In this document: positions 1-8,929 of the stretch, one piece after another
Layout: the number at the start of each line of letters is the position of its first letter
Position numbering within the stretch: the stretch's first letter is position 1
NCBI RefSeq assembly: GCF_000484535.1
Contig: NC_022600.1
Location: 1,178,001-1,242,000 of the forward strand
Length of the DNA stretch: 64,000 nt
Reading direction: 5' to 3'
DNA from: Gloeobacter kilaueensis JS1
GTDB taxonomy: Bacteria > Cyanobacteriota > Cyanobacteriia > Gloeobacterales > Gloeobacteraceae
Notes under the pieces: generated by a model
What the model was told of the DNA's origin: nothing
Database searches by the model: none
Seen by the model: only the letters and a program-made list of their open reading frames with translations
Made by a program: the position numbers and the translations under genes

Positions 1-1772
1 ACAAAATTGCCACCACCAGTATTGGCAAACAGGTGGATGGTGCCAGGAACGCCCACGGCCAGATCGTTGTCGCCGTCGCCGTCGAAGTCGGCAATCGCCA
101 CCGCCTCGCTGTTGCCGCTGACGGCGAGCGAACGCACGGCAAAGTTGCCCGTGCCGTCGTTGGTGAGCAGATCGACGCGGTAGCTGCCCCTGTTGCCGAC
201 CACCAGATCGAGATCGCCGTCACCGTCAAGATCTCCCTGAGCAATCGTTACCAGGTTGTCTGCTACGGTCACAGAGATAGCAGGAGCGAAGCTGCCGCTG
301 CCGTTGTTCTTTAAGATCGCAACCTGGCCATCGCCAGTCCCGGAGACGTTGCCAAAAGCGGCGACTGCCAGATCGGTGTCACCGTCGCCGTCGAGATCGC
401 CCGCTGCAATGGCGTAGGGCCGATAGATATCAGCTTGAATCGAACTGGTGCTGAACTGGGCCGTACCGTTGTTGGTGAGGACCGAAACATCGTCTCTGTC
501 GTTGCTGTACACCGAAAACTCAGTAGCGGCGAGCAGATCGTTGTCGCCGTCGCCGTCGATATCCCCGGCGGCGACCGCCACGGGCTGACCGACAGTGGCG
601 AAGGTCCGGGCCGCAACCAGCGTGCCATTGCCATTGCCCCGGAGCACCACTGCGCTATTGGCGAACAGGTCCGTTACAGCCACGTCCAGTTTGCCGTCGC
701 CGTTGAGATCCGCAGCCACCACCGAAAAAAGCGCGTCTCCAGCCGCACTGAGCGAGGGAGCGCCAAAACTACCCCTGCCGTTGTTCTTGAGCACCGATAC
801 GCTCTCAGAAAGACCGTTGGCTGTCACCACATCGAGGTCGCCGTCGCCGTCGAGATCGCCCAGAGTCAGAGCGTAGGGTGCCTCCGCGCCGACAGCGAAG
901 TTCCGGCGCGCCGCAAAAGTGCCGTTTCCCTTATTGAGCAGGACGGAGATTGTTGCGTCGGTCTGGTTGACGGTGACTAGATCCAGATCGCCGTCGCCGT
1001 CGAGGTCGCCACTTTTGATCTCCAGCGGCTTGTCATCTACCGGCAGAGTCCGCGCTACAGTGAAGCTGCCGTTGCCGGAGTTGCGCAGGAGCGAGACGGT
1101 ACTCGGTTCTGCCGGAACAAATTGATCGGCGTTGCTGGTGGCCAGGTCGATGTCGCCGTCGCGGTCAAAATCGCCCGCCACGATGTCCGCCGGGTAGTTG
1201 CCTGTCGCAAACAGCCGGGCCGTAGCAAAGGTACCGTTGCCGTTGCCCGTCAGCACCGAAATATTGTCGGAGGCCGAGTTGGCCGTAGCCAGATCGAGTT
1301 TGCCGTCGCCGTTGAGATCGGCGGCGACGATCGCGACGGGAATATTGCCGCCCACATCGAAGTTGCGCCGCAACCCAAACGTGCCATCCCCCCGGTTGAG
1401 GAGAATCGATACGGTGTTATACGAACCGCGCAAGGCAGGATTGGCGGTGGCGATATCGAGGTCGCCGTCACCGTCGAAATCTCCAAGGGTCGCTGTTACT
1501 GGGCTGTAACCGGTCTTGAAGGATTGGGCACTGAAGCTGCCACCGCTATTTTTGAGGACGGTAACGGTGTTGTACGGTATACCGTTGACCGTCACCAGAT
1601 CGATGTCGCCGTCGCCGTCGAGGTCGCCTTTGGCGACGAACTCGGGCCCAGGTCCAGCCGAAAAAGAACTGGCCGCCGCAAAACTGATCTGAGCTGCCAC
1701 TGGCCTTGCTCCCAGGCTGAGCGTTGCAGCCAGCCCCACCAACCAGTAGCGCCATCGAGGCGAGAAGACCAT
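1..1772 (-). CDS. FG-GAP/VCBS repeat protein, partial (3' end outside window)
   Basis: Reading the minus strand from the ATG at 1772 gives about 590 codons with no stop before the left edge, so the C-terminus is missing. Residues 1-32 form a signal peptide (basic start, hydrophobic run LVGLAATLSL, Ala-x-Ala-type site near PVAAQ). The rest is a tandem array of about 11 units, each near 55 residues, built on a calcium-loop core of the form GDLDGDGDxDLxT or ADLNGDGKLDLAT. These are FG-GAP/VCBS-type repeats, which fold as beta-propeller blades in integrin-like and bacterial surface proteins. It is probably an exported or surface adhesion or binding protein. The plus-strand reading frames here are antisense shadows of the Asp/Gly-rich repeats. 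Confidence 0.9.
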   Translation of the reverse strand, partial: MVFSPRWRYWLVGLAATLSLGARPVAAQISFAAASSFSAGPGPEFVAKGDLDGDGDIDLVTVNGIPYNTVTVLKNSGGSFSAQSFKTGYSPVTATLGDFDGDGDLDIATANPALRGSYNTVSILLNRGDGTFGLRRNFDVGGNIPVAIVAADLNGDGKLDLATANSASDNISVLTGNGNGTFATARLFATGNYPADIVAGDFDRDGDIDLATSNADQFVPAEPSTVSLLRNSGNGSFTVARTLPVDDKPLEIKSGDLDGDGDLDLVTVNQTDATISVLLNKGNGTFAARRNFAVGAEAPYALTLGDLDGDGDLDVVTANGLSESVSVLKNNGRGSFGAPSLSAAGDALFSVVAADLNGDGKLDVAVTDLFANSAVVLRGNGNGTLVAARTFATVGQPVAVAAGDIDGDGDNDLLAATEFSVYSNDRDDVSVLTNNGTAQFSTSSIQADIYRPYAIAAGDLDGDGDTDLAVAAFGNVSGTGDGQVAILKNNGSGSFAPAISVTVADNLVTIAQGDLDGDGDLDLVVGNRGSYRVDLLTNDGTGNFAVRSLAVSGNSEAVAIADFDGDGDNDLAVGVPGTIHLFANTGGGNF

Positions 1773-1926
1773 GACTTATTCTCCAAGCGCCGACCGAATT
1801 GTACCCGTCGGACAGCGACAAGCTATGCAGCCTGCAACACTCGAAGTGTTTTTGTCAGCTTCTGCAGACACTTGATTTTTTTCAAGCCGCTATCGGCTCC
1901 TTCTGCGATCAGGCTATGCTGCAGCC
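1773..1926. promoter_or_regulatory. Divergent intergenic region, FG-GAP gene / mazG
   Basis: About 150 bases between two divergent starts, so it should hold both promoters. It is visibly more AT-rich than the flanking genes around 1850-1890. No operator or clear -35/-10 pair was identified. Confidence 0.4.
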
Positions 1927-3408
1927 ATGCAGCCAGCAATTACGATCGTCGGTCTTGGCCCCGGTGCGCCAGAGCATCTCACCCGGCAGGCTCTGGAGGC
2001 ACTCCAAAGCGGCGTGCCGGTGTACCTGCGCACAGCGGTGCATCCAACCGTAGGTGCTTTAGCAGAACTGGATATTCCTTTTCACAGTTTCGACGCCTTC
2101 TACGAGGCCCACGACCGCTTCGAGGATGTCTACCGGGCGATCACGGGAGCAGTGCTTGAGGCGGCGGCAGCCCACGGGGCGGTGGTCTACGCCGTCCCCG
2201 GTCATCCGCTGGTGGCCGAGGCGACCGTCGAGGCACTGCTGGCCCATGAAGCAGACTACCGCATTGCGCTTGTGCCGGGACTCAGTTTCCTGGACGCTGC
2301 TAGCGCCGCCCTCAGACGCGATCCGACTGGAGACGGTGGGTGGCAATTGCTCGATGCGCTGCAGTTGCCCACCACGCTCAATCCCCGCCAGCCGCTGCTG
2401 ATAAGCCAGATCTACTCGCACCACATCGCCTCTGAGATCAAGCTGCAGCTACTGGAGGTGTACCCAGAAAGCCACCCGATCAGACTGTTGCAGCGGCTGG
2501 GTACTAAAGAAGAGCGCATCGTCGAACTGCCCCTGGTCGAACTCGATCGCAGCCAACCTGTAGATCACCTGAGCTGCCTGTTCGTACCGCCTCTGACCGG
2601 CGAGCCGCCCGAATCTTACCCAATTACCCGAGCGATAAGCGAACTGGTGGAGGTGATTCGCCGCCTGCGCGATCCGGTAGATGGCTGCCCGTGGGATCTG
2701 GAGCAAACGCCCAAAAGCCTCTGCCGCTACATCGTCGAAGAAGCCTACGAAACCGTCGATGCGATCGAGTCGGAGGATGCGGATGCCATCTGCGAAGAAC
2801 TGGGCGATCTGTTGCTGCAGGTGGTGCTGCAGGCGCAGATCTTCGGTGAGTCCGACGATTTTACCCTGGCTGAGATCGCCTCGGGACTCACCGCCAAGCT
2901 CATCCGCCGCCACCCGCACGTCTTTGGGGAAGTGAGTGCCAGCACCGCCGAGGAAGTGCATCGCAATTGGGAAGCGATCAAGGCCCAGGAAAAGGCCACT
3001 GCCCCGACTTTAAGCGCCAAGTTGCGCAAGATTGCCCGCCAACTCCCGGCCCTCGCCGCCACCGCCGAAATTTCAGCAAAAGTAGTCAAAGCCGGCTTCG
3101 AATGGCCGAATGCCGCCTCCCTCTGGGCCAAGCTCGAAGAGGAACTGGGCGAACTGCGCCAGGCCATCGCCCATGAGAGCAGCGAACGCCAGGCCGAGGA
3201 GTGGGGCGATGTGCTCTTTACTTTGATCAACGTCGCCCGCTGGCAAAAACTGGATCCCGAGGCTGCCCTGCGGGCAACCAACCGCCGCTTCCTGATGCGC
3301 TTTGAGCGGGTCGAAGCGTTGGCCGATCGCGAGCTATCCCACTACTCGATCGAAGAACTGGAAGCCCTCTGGCAGCAAGCCAAGCGCGAGTTAGCTGAGC
3401 ACAGCTGA
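1927..3408 (+). CDS. mazG: MazG nucleoside triphosphate pyrophosphohydrolase fused to tetrapyrrole-methylase-like domain
   Basis: 493 aa. Residues about 1-225 are a SAM-dependent tetrapyrrole methylase-like domain (start AITIVGLGPGAPEHLT, then a YAVPGHPLVAE motif). Residues about 235-490 are MazG, with the acidic metal-binding pattern EEAYETVDAI followed by EELGDLLLQVVLQA. The second half of MazG repeats the pattern in weaker form (EELGELRQAI ... EEWGDVLFTLINVAR). This is the YabN-type fusion known from Bacillus and many cyanobacteria. MazG hydrolyses NTPs to NMP and PPi as housecleaning; the substrate of the methylase-like half is unknown in the family. It is cytoplasmic. The start has no strong Shine-Dalgarno. 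Confidence 0.93.
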   Translation: MQPAITIVGLGPGAPEHLTRQALEALQSGVPVYLRTAVHPTVGALAELDIPFHSFDAFYEAHDRFEDVYRAITGAVLEAAAAHGAVVYAVPGHPLVAEATVEALLAHEADYRIALVPGLSFLDAASAALRRDPTGDGGWQLLDALQLPTTLNPRQPLLISQIYSHHIASEIKLQLLEVYPESHPIRLLQRLGTKEERIVELPLVELDRSQPVDHLSCLFVPPLTGEPPESYPITRAISELVEVIRRLRDPVDGCPWDLEQTPKSLCRYIVEEAYETVDAIESEDADAICEELGDLLLQVVLQAQIFGESDDFTLAEIASGLTAKLIRRHPHVFGEVSASTAEEVHRNWEAIKAQEKATAPTLSAKLRKIARQLPALAATAEISAKVVKAGFEWPNAASLWAKLEEELGELRQAIAHESSERQAEEWGDVLFTLINVARWQKLDPEAALRATNRRFLMRFERVEALADRELSHYSIEELEALWQQAKRELAEHS

Positions 3409-3418
3409 TTTCTAGCGT

Positions 3419-4291
3419 TCAAGTATCCTCAGGCTCGATGCCCAATTGGCGCAAACGCTCAGCCAGTGCCGCCGCCCGTTGCTCGGCCTGTTCTTTTGCC
3501 TGGCGCTCTGCTTCAGCTTGTTGTTCGGCTTGCAGTCTGGCTTGATATTCCACTTCTGCCCGTTGCTCGGCCTGCAATCTGGCTTGATGTTCTGCTGCCG
3601 CCCGTTGCTCGGCCTGCAGTCTGGCTTGATGTTCCATTTCTGCGCGCTGCTGACCGGTTGGCAGCAACTCGCCTCGGGCGTTCCACCAGCGCAGCCAGGG
3701 CAATTCCATGTCGAGGTATTGCCCCTGCCAGATGCCCAGTTCTACCCCCAGCCGTTCGATAATGTAGCGGCCCTGCGGGTTCGGAGTCATCCGCCGGTAG
3801 CGGTTCAGAGCCAGCTCGTACATCTCGACGCTCGCTTTTTGCACCTCGTAGATGCCGTAGTAGGCAGGCCGGATCACCCGCTCGTAGATCCAGAATTTGC
3901 CCTGCCGGGGTGTGGGGTCGCGCTCTTCGAGGCCATCGCCCGAGACAAATTCAAGCACAATATAGGGCGGAACCAGTTCTTGCCAGAGAACGTAGGAGCG
4001 GCGGACCTGGCCGTTCAACGTTGCGGGCACATCGGGCACGTAGAACCAGTCCGGGGCAACAGCACCCCGCTCCGGCGGTTCGGGCAACTCGGGCAGGTGC
4101 CAGTAGATGCCGCAGTCCTGGCCGATGCAGTACTGACCGTCGGGATGAACAGCCTGCAGAACCGGTTCGAGGGAGTCGGTGAGCAGAAGGCTCTGGGGAT
4201 GCTCTTGAAAATTTTTCACAAACGATCCGTCCGACTCGGGCAGTTGGGTGTGGTCCGGCAGTTGCGGACGGGTACTCGGTTGGGAAACCAT
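3419..4291 (-). CDS. Uma2-family (DUF820) protein with Glu/Ala/Gln coiled-coil tail
   Basis: 290 aa. Residues about 30-200 are a Uma2 fold, a PD-(D/E)XK nuclease-like family very abundant in cyanobacteria. Visible motifs are APDWFYVPDVP and PYIVLEFVSGDG, which supply the acidic active-site positions. From about residue 205 the protein becomes an imperfect tandem repeat built on (A/R)EHQARLQAEQRAE units, predicted as a continuous helix or coiled coil, ending in RLRQLGIEPE. This tail is common in cyanobacterial Uma2 proteins. Biological function is not established. It is one of three Uma2 genes in the window. Convergent with mazG. Confidence 0.85.
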   Translation of the reverse strand: MVSQPSTRPQLPDHTQLPESDGSFVKNFQEHPQSLLLTDSLEPVLQAVHPDGQYCIGQDCGIYWHLPELPEPPERGAVAPDWFYVPDVPATLNGQVRRSYVLWQELVPPYIVLEFVSGDGLEERDPTPRQGKFWIYERVIRPAYYGIYEVQKASVEMYELALNRYRRMTPNPQGRYIIERLGVELGIWQGQYLDMELPWLRWWNARGELLPTGQQRAEMEHQARLQAEQRAAAEHQARLQAEQRAEVEYQARLQAEQQAEAERQAKEQAEQRAAALAERLRQLGIEPEDT

Positions 4292-4413
4292 CGCTCGGTG
4301 GATGAATGGGTGCCTCTATCGTATCTGTGGCTTACAGGGATGGTAGGGAAGTTGCAGCGTCGAGATAGCATGAACGACAATCGGCATAGCTTTCTAAAAT
4401 CGGAGTCAGCCGG

Positions 4414-6501
4414 ATGCACCTTGCCGATCGCTTGCGTCAGGCACGTCGCCGCCGCTTTGTCGGAAGGCAGGGCGAGTGTGAGCTTTTTCGCTCCGCAATC
4501 GCTGCTCAGGAACTGCCCTTCTGCGTCCTCTGGATCCATGGTCCCGGTGGCGTCGGCAAGACGACCCTGCTGCGCGAGTTTGCCAGCCTGGCTACGGGTG
4601 CGGGTATCCAGGTGCTCTACCTCGATGCCAAATACTTCGATCCGACACTTGAAGCGTTCGGTGCTGCCCTCGCTCAGGCGCTTGGCGAGGAGGGGCGCGA
4701 TGCGTTCCTGAACCGCCTGGCCACCAGCGGCGAGCGCCTGGTGCTTTTAATTGACACCTACGAAGAGCTGAACGCCCTCGATCGCTGGTTGCGCAACACC
4801 TTTTTGCCGCAATTGCCGGGAGATGCCCTGACGGTACTGGCCGGTCGGAACGCTCCTGGCCGCGAGTGGCGCACCGACGCAGGCTGGCAGAGTCTACTCA
4901 AGATTGTCTCGCTGCGCAACTTCAACCGCGAGGAAAGCCGCACCTACCTCGCCGCCCAGCAGGTGCCTGCCGCCCGGCATCGCAGCGTGCTCGAATTTAC
5001 CCACGGCCATCCGCTCGCTCTGTCCCTGGTCGCCGATGTCTACGCCCAGGGCCACACCGGTGAATTTGCCGCCGAGAACGAGCCGGATGTGATCAAGGTG
5101 CTCATCGAGTGCTTCGTGGCCGAGTTGCCGAGCCTGCTCCACCGCCAGGCGCTCGAAGCCTGCGTGCTCGTTCACATTACTACCGAGGCGCTGTTGAGCG
5201 AGTTGCTCGCCGTCGCCGATCCGTACCCGTACTTCGAGTGGCTGCGAGGATTGTCGTTTATCGAATCGACCCAGACGGGTCTATTTCCTCACGAACTAGC
5301 CCGCGAGGTGCTCTCTGCCGACCTGCGCTGGCGCAACCGCGACCGCTATATCGAGCTGCACAGCCGCGCCCGCCGCTACTACCACACTCGCCTGCAACAA
5401 GATAGCGGCGAGCGGCAGCAGGAGATGCTGTTCGACTACATCTACCTGCACCGCGACAACCCACTGGTGAAACCCCTCTTCGAGTGGCAGCACCCGACCC
5501 ATATTGCGATCGAGCCGGTGCAGCCGGACGATCGGCCCCACCTGCTGGCGATGGTCGAGCAGTACGAGGGGATCGCCTCCGCCGCTCTTGCCGCTCACTG
5601 GCTCGACTGCCAGCCCCAGAGCGTACTGGTCTATCGGGATAGTGCGGCCCAGCCACTGGGCTTTTTGATGTCTCTCGCCCTGCACACCGCCACCGAAGCC
5701 GAGCGCAACCTCGATCCAGCGACGGAGCGAGCCTGGCGCTACCTGCAAAGCCATGCGCCGCTCAGGCCAGGGGAGGGAGCGACGTACTTTCGTTTCTGGA
5801 TGACCCGCGAGCACTACCACTCACCATCGCCGGTGCAGAGTCTGCTACTCACCAGCATCGTTCGCCACTACCTGACGACCGCCGGGCTCGCCTTCAGCTT
5901 CTTTCCGGTGCGCAATCCCGAAATGTGGGCAAAGATGTCCGCCTACGCCGATTTGATTCGGATTGCCGAAGTCGATTTTACCGTCGGCGGGATCACCTAC
6001 GGTATCTACGGCCACGACTGGCGGCTCACCCCACCGGCGGCCTGGCTGTCGCTGTTAGCCGAGCGGGAAGTGGCGATGTCAGCCGCTGTCCAGCCATCGG
6101 CACCGCCCACTCGGACGCCGGTACTGGTGCTGAGTGCCGAAGACTTTACCGCCGCTGTGCGCCAGGCACTGCGCGACTTTGCCAGGCCAGACCTGCTCCA
6201 ACAGAACCCGCTTGTCCGTTCGCGGCTGGTGAGCGATCGGCTCGCTGCCGAACCGGGGAGCGAACCTGCTGCCCTTCTACAAAAACAGATCCTGGAGGCA
6301 GCGGCGCTCCTGCGCGATTCGCCCCGCGACCGCAAAGCCTATCTGGCTCTCGATCGCACCTACCTGCAACCAGCAGATAGCCAGGAGCAGGCAGCCGAAG
6401 TGCTCGACATGCCCTTCAGCACTTACCGCCGCCATCTGACTGCCGCTGTCGCCCGCGTGCGCGAAATCCTCTGGCAAAGAGAACTGCAGGGGCTTAGCTG
6501 A
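4414..6501 (+). CDS. STAND/AAA-type ATPase with C-terminal sigma-like HTH
   Basis: 695 aa. An N-terminal RFVGRQGE box leads into a Walker A GPGGVGKTTL (residues about 43-52) and a Walker B-like LVLLIDTYEEL near residue 115, as in STAND/Orc1-like ATPases. The middle (about 370-540) resembles an acyltransferase (GNAT-like) fold, with phrases such as VYRDSAAQPLGFLMSLALH, but this is weak. The last 60 residues read as a helix-turn-helix of the sigma-region-4 type (DSQEQAAEVLDMPFSTYRRHL). It is a probable signal-responsive transcription regulator or a conflict-type NTPase; ligand and target are unknown. It stands alone between the Uma2 gene and the ferritin-like gene. Confidence 0.7.
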   Translation: MHLADRLRQARRRRFVGRQGECELFRSAIAAQELPFCVLWIHGPGGVGKTTLLREFASLATGAGIQVLYLDAKYFDPTLEAFGAALAQALGEEGRDAFLNRLATSGERLVLLIDTYEELNALDRWLRNTFLPQLPGDALTVLAGRNAPGREWRTDAGWQSLLKIVSLRNFNREESRTYLAAQQVPAARHRSVLEFTHGHPLALSLVADVYAQGHTGEFAAENEPDVIKVLIECFVAELPSLLHRQALEACVLVHITTEALLSELLAVADPYPYFEWLRGLSFIESTQTGLFPHELAREVLSADLRWRNRDRYIELHSRARRYYHTRLQQDSGERQQEMLFDYIYLHRDNPLVKPLFEWQHPTHIAIEPVQPDDRPHLLAMVEQYEGIASAALAAHWLDCQPQSVLVYRDSAAQPLGFLMSLALHTATEAERNLDPATERAWRYLQSHAPLRPGEGATYFRFWMTREHYHSPSPVQSLLLTSIVRHYLTTAGLAFSFFPVRNPEMWAKMSAYADLIRIAEVDFTVGGITYGIYGHDWRLTPPAAWLSLLAEREVAMSAAVQPSAPPTRTPVLVLSAEDFTAAVRQALRDFARPDLLQQNPLVRSRLVSDRLAAEPGSEPAALLQKQILEAAALLRDSPRDRKAYLALDRTYLQPADSQEQAAEVLDMPFSTYRRHLTAAVARVREILWQRELQGLS

Positions 6502-6534
6502 GCAGAACCTGGATAGAAAGTGACCAGTTTTTAG

Positions 6535-6584
6535 TCTGGTGGGCGGTGCTTTTTGAGTGGACGATGCAATTACAGTCCACCAGA
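6535..6584. repeat. 8-bp inverted repeat upstream of ferritin-like gene
   Basis: TCTGGTGG at 6535-6542 is matched by its complement CCACCAGA at 6577-6584, with 34 bases between. It lies 27 bases upstream of the chosen start of the ferritin-like gene. It could be a hairpin or a bipartite operator, or chance. Confidence 0.25.
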
Positions 6585-6610
6585 CAAGCAAGAATTCAGG
6601 AGATCGAAAC

Positions 6611-7219
6611 ATGGAGAACGAGACGCGCAACCCGTCGCGCCGGGCTGTCGTCCTGGCCGGGGCTGCCGGGACTTTGAGCCTGATAGCTGCCAGGGCCGGT
6701 TTCGCCGCCGAAAGTAGTGATCTGGCAATTTTGCAGGCAGCCCACGACCTCGAAAGCCAGGCAATCTGGGCTTACGGCGCGGCGGCGGGCAAACTGTCCC
6801 AGACCGAAGTCGGCAAAACCGTCCTCGCCCTCGCCCTGCGCAACCAGGCGGACCATAAAGCCCACCGCGAAGCCCTCGCCGGGGCGATCAAATCCCTCGG
6901 TGCCACCCCCACGCCGCCCCGGCCCAGCTACGACCTGTCCTCCTATCTCAAAGCCGGTGAGGGCGGACTCGACTCCGACGCCAATATCGCCAAACTGGCC
7001 CTCGCCCTCGAAGTAGACGCTGCCCTCGCCTACCAGTCGGCCTTCGGCAAGCTCAAGACCCCGGCGCTGCAGGCGGCGGCAGGCGGCATCCTGCCGGTAG
7101 AAGCGGGACACGCCACAGCGATCCGCGCGGTCTTCCACTCGCTGATGGCGAGTGTGGAGGCGGTACCGGCGGCGCTGCTCACCGCCAGCACCCGCAATGA
7201 ATGGATATTGAGGGTCTAA
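6611..7219 (+). CDS. Tat-exported ferritin-like domain protein
   Basis: 202 aa from the ATG at 6611. That start has a good ribosome site (AGGAGAT at 6598-6604), whereas the upstream in-frame ATG at 6557 lacks one. The N-terminus is a Tat-type signal (SRRAVVLAGAAGTLSL). The mature part is four-helical with ferritin-like metal ligands: HDLESQAIWAYG, DHKAHREAL, EVDAALAYQSAFG and EAGHATAIRAVF. It resembles bacterial ferritin-like proteins of the DUF4439/Ferritin_2 type. The exact reaction is unknown; a di-metal or oxidative-stress role outside the cytoplasm is inferred. It is followed after 6 bases by a cupredoxin, probably in the same transcript. Confidence 0.8.
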   Translation: MENETRNPSRRAVVLAGAAGTLSLIAARAGFAAESSDLAILQAAHDLESQAIWAYGAAAGKLSQTEVGKTVLALALRNQADHKAHREALAGAIKSLGATPTPPRPSYDLSSYLKAGEGGLDSDANIAKLALALEVDAALAYQSAFGKLKTPALQAAAGGILPVEAGHATAIRAVFHSLMASVEAVPAALLTASTRNEWILRV

Positions 7220-7225
7220 CTATCC

Positions 7226-7576
7226 ATGCCTGCCATCCGCACCGCTGCCATCGCCATTGGTCTACTAGGTGGGCCACTGCTGCTCGCCCCCTGCACTGCC
7301 CGAGACCTCCCCAAACCCGTTACCAGTGCGACCGTCACGATCGAAGGCTTTCAGTTTCAACCGGCTAGCGTCCTCCTCAAGCAGGGCGGCTCGGTGACGT
7401 TCGTCAACAAGGACCCCGCCCCCCACACCGTCACCTCCGACTCAAAAGGGTTCGCAGGCATCAGCCGCCTGCTGGCCGACGAGCGCAAAACCCTCGTTCT
7501 CACCGCCCCCGGTGTCCAGAATTACCACTGCGACATCCACCCGAGCATGACGGGCACGATCACCGTCGTGAAGTAA
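7226..7576 (+). CDS. Plastocyanin/azurin-like cupredoxin, exported
   Basis: 116 aa with an N-terminal signal segment (AIAIGLLGGPLLLAP). The mature domain has the type-1 copper ligands in family order: His in PAPHTV, then Cys and His in YHCDIHPSM, then Met. It begins the beta-sandwich with VTIEGFQFQPASVLLKQGGS, typical of small amicyanin/plastocyanin-like proteins. It is probably a periplasmic electron carrier. The six-base gap to the ferritin-like gene suggests co-expression and possibly electron exchange between the two products (inference). It is not the main photosynthetic plastocyanin as far as can be judged. Confidence 0.85.
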   Translation: MPAIRTAAIAIGLLGGPLLLAPCTARDLPKPVTSATVTIEGFQFQPASVLLKQGGSVTFVNKDPAPHTVTSDSKGFAGISRLLADERKTLVLTAPGVQNYHCDIHPSMTGTITVVK

Positions 7577-7589
7577 CCCCCCGGCCCTT

Positions 7590-8786
7590 CTAGCGATCCA
7601 GCGGCTGCTGCCAGAAGCGCTCCAGACAGCGCACGAATAGCTCCACCCCCAGCCCGAGCGCGCCTTCGTCGAAGTCGAAGCAGGGGTGGTGGTGGGGCTT
7701 ATCGAGGCCCAGTTCCGGATTGGCCGAACCCAAAAAAAAGTAGCAGCCGGGAACCTTCTGCAGGAAAAAGGCCATGTCCTCGCCCCCCAGGGTCGTCTCA
7801 GGCCGCACCTGATCGGGGCCTAAAAATTCTTCGGCCACCGAGCGCACCAGCGCCGCTACCCGCTCGTCGTTGATTACACTCGGATAATGGCGGCGGTAGG
7901 CAAGCTCGTAGGTGGCACCGTGGGCCTGACAGATTCCGGCAATCACCTGCTCGATCCGAGCGGGCAGCACCTGGGCCAACTCCGGCGCAAAGCAGCGCAC
8001 TGTCCCTTCCAGTTCGACTGTCTGGGCGATGATGTTGAAATTCGAGCCGCCGTGGAACTTGCCGACGGTGACCACCGCCGGCTCGAACGGATCGATGTTG
8101 CGAGCGACGATCGTCTGCAGGGCACTCACCACCTGGGCACCGACGACGATCGCATCGATCGTCTGGTGCGGGAGCGCCCCATGGCCGCCTTTGCCGGTAA
8201 TCGTCACCTTAAATTGGGCGGTGTCGGCCATCGATGGACCCGCCTTAACGCCCAACTGGCCAATGGGCAGCGAATTCCATAGATGGAGGCCAATCATCGC
8301 CTCGACAGTTGGTGCCTCCAGCGCCCCCTCGGCAATCATCGGCAGCGCGCCGCCGGGACCTTCCTCGGCGGGCTGAAAGAGAAATTTGACCGTGCCGGGC
8401 AGTCGCTCGCGGTGCTGGGCGAGCAAAAAGGCCGTCCCCAGGGCAATCGTCACATGGCCATCGTGGCCGCAGGCGTGCATCACACCGGGCGTCTCGGAGG
8501 CATAATCGACGCCGTTGCGCTCGAGGATGGGTAGCGCGTCCATATCGGCCCGCACCGCCAGTACCGGACCTTCTGCCTGGCCCGTCACCGTCGCCACCAC
8601 ACCGGTCTTTGCCACTTCGCGCACGTCGATGCCCCAGCTGGTGAGCTTTTGAACGATAAAGCGATGGGTGGCCCGCTCCTGAAAACCGAGTTCCGGAAAA
8701 CGGTGCAGGTGCCGCCGCCACTGCACCAGTTGCGGCTGCAGGGCGGCAATCGCCGGGCGAGGCAGGGGAGTGGTCGAAGTCGGCAT
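7590..8786 (-). CDS. M20-family amidohydrolase/peptidase
   Basis: 398 aa, full length for the M20D (hippurate/IAA-amino acid/N-acyl-amino acid hydrolase) group. Visible motifs are RHLHRFPELGFQE near the N-terminus, HACGHDGHV for metal binding, QPAEEGPGGA with the catalytic Glu pair, and ETTLGGEDMAFF near the C-terminus. These define a binuclear metal hydrolase cleaving an N-acyl or amide bond. The precise substrate cannot be read from sequence. It is divergent from the dipeptide epimerase gene, so both may act in peptide or amino-acid recycling (inference). Confidence 0.9.
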   Translation of the reverse strand: MPTSTTPLPRPAIAALQPQLVQWRRHLHRFPELGFQERATHRFIVQKLTSWGIDVREVAKTGVVATVTGQAEGPVLAVRADMDALPILERNGVDYASETPGVMHACGHDGHVTIALGTAFLLAQHRERLPGTVKFLFQPAEEGPGGALPMIAEGALEAPTVEAMIGLHLWNSLPIGQLGVKAGPSMADTAQFKVTITGKGGHGALPHQTIDAIVVGAQVVSALQTIVARNIDPFEPAVVTVGKFHGGSNFNIIAQTVELEGTVRCFAPELAQVLPARIEQVIAGICQAHGATYELAYRRHYPSVINDERVAALVRSVAEEFLGPDQVRPETTLGGEDMAFFLQKVPGCYFFLGSANPELGLDKPHHHPCFDFDEGALGLGVELFVRCLERFWQQPLDR

Positions 8787-8832
8787 GATACGCTTCCGTA
8801 GGTGAGGGACGAGAGAGGGTCAAAAACCTGCA

Positions 8833-8847
8833 ACCGGACTGTCCGGT
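8833..8847. promoter_or_regulatory. 15-bp palindrome in divergent promoter region
   Basis: ACCGGA at 8833-8838 and TCCGGT at 8842-8847 form a perfect inverted repeat with a 3-base centre. It sits between the divergent starts of the M20 hydrolase (8786, minus) and the epimerase (8930, plus), where an operator for both would be expected. No regulator gene is adjacent. Confidence 0.3.
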
Positions 8848-8929
8848 GGACTTTCGCCCCTACACACGTTCACTGTATGCCAGCAAAGTTGTCGATGGAA
8901 AGAAAGAACTGCGCCGCCGGGAGTGACGA

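Noticed and set aside
33-1509. Several plus-strand frames with VAVAVE-type repeats
   Set aside because: They are antisense to the Asp/Gly-rich FG-GAP repeats of the minus-strand gene; periodic codons in one strand create long opposite frames.
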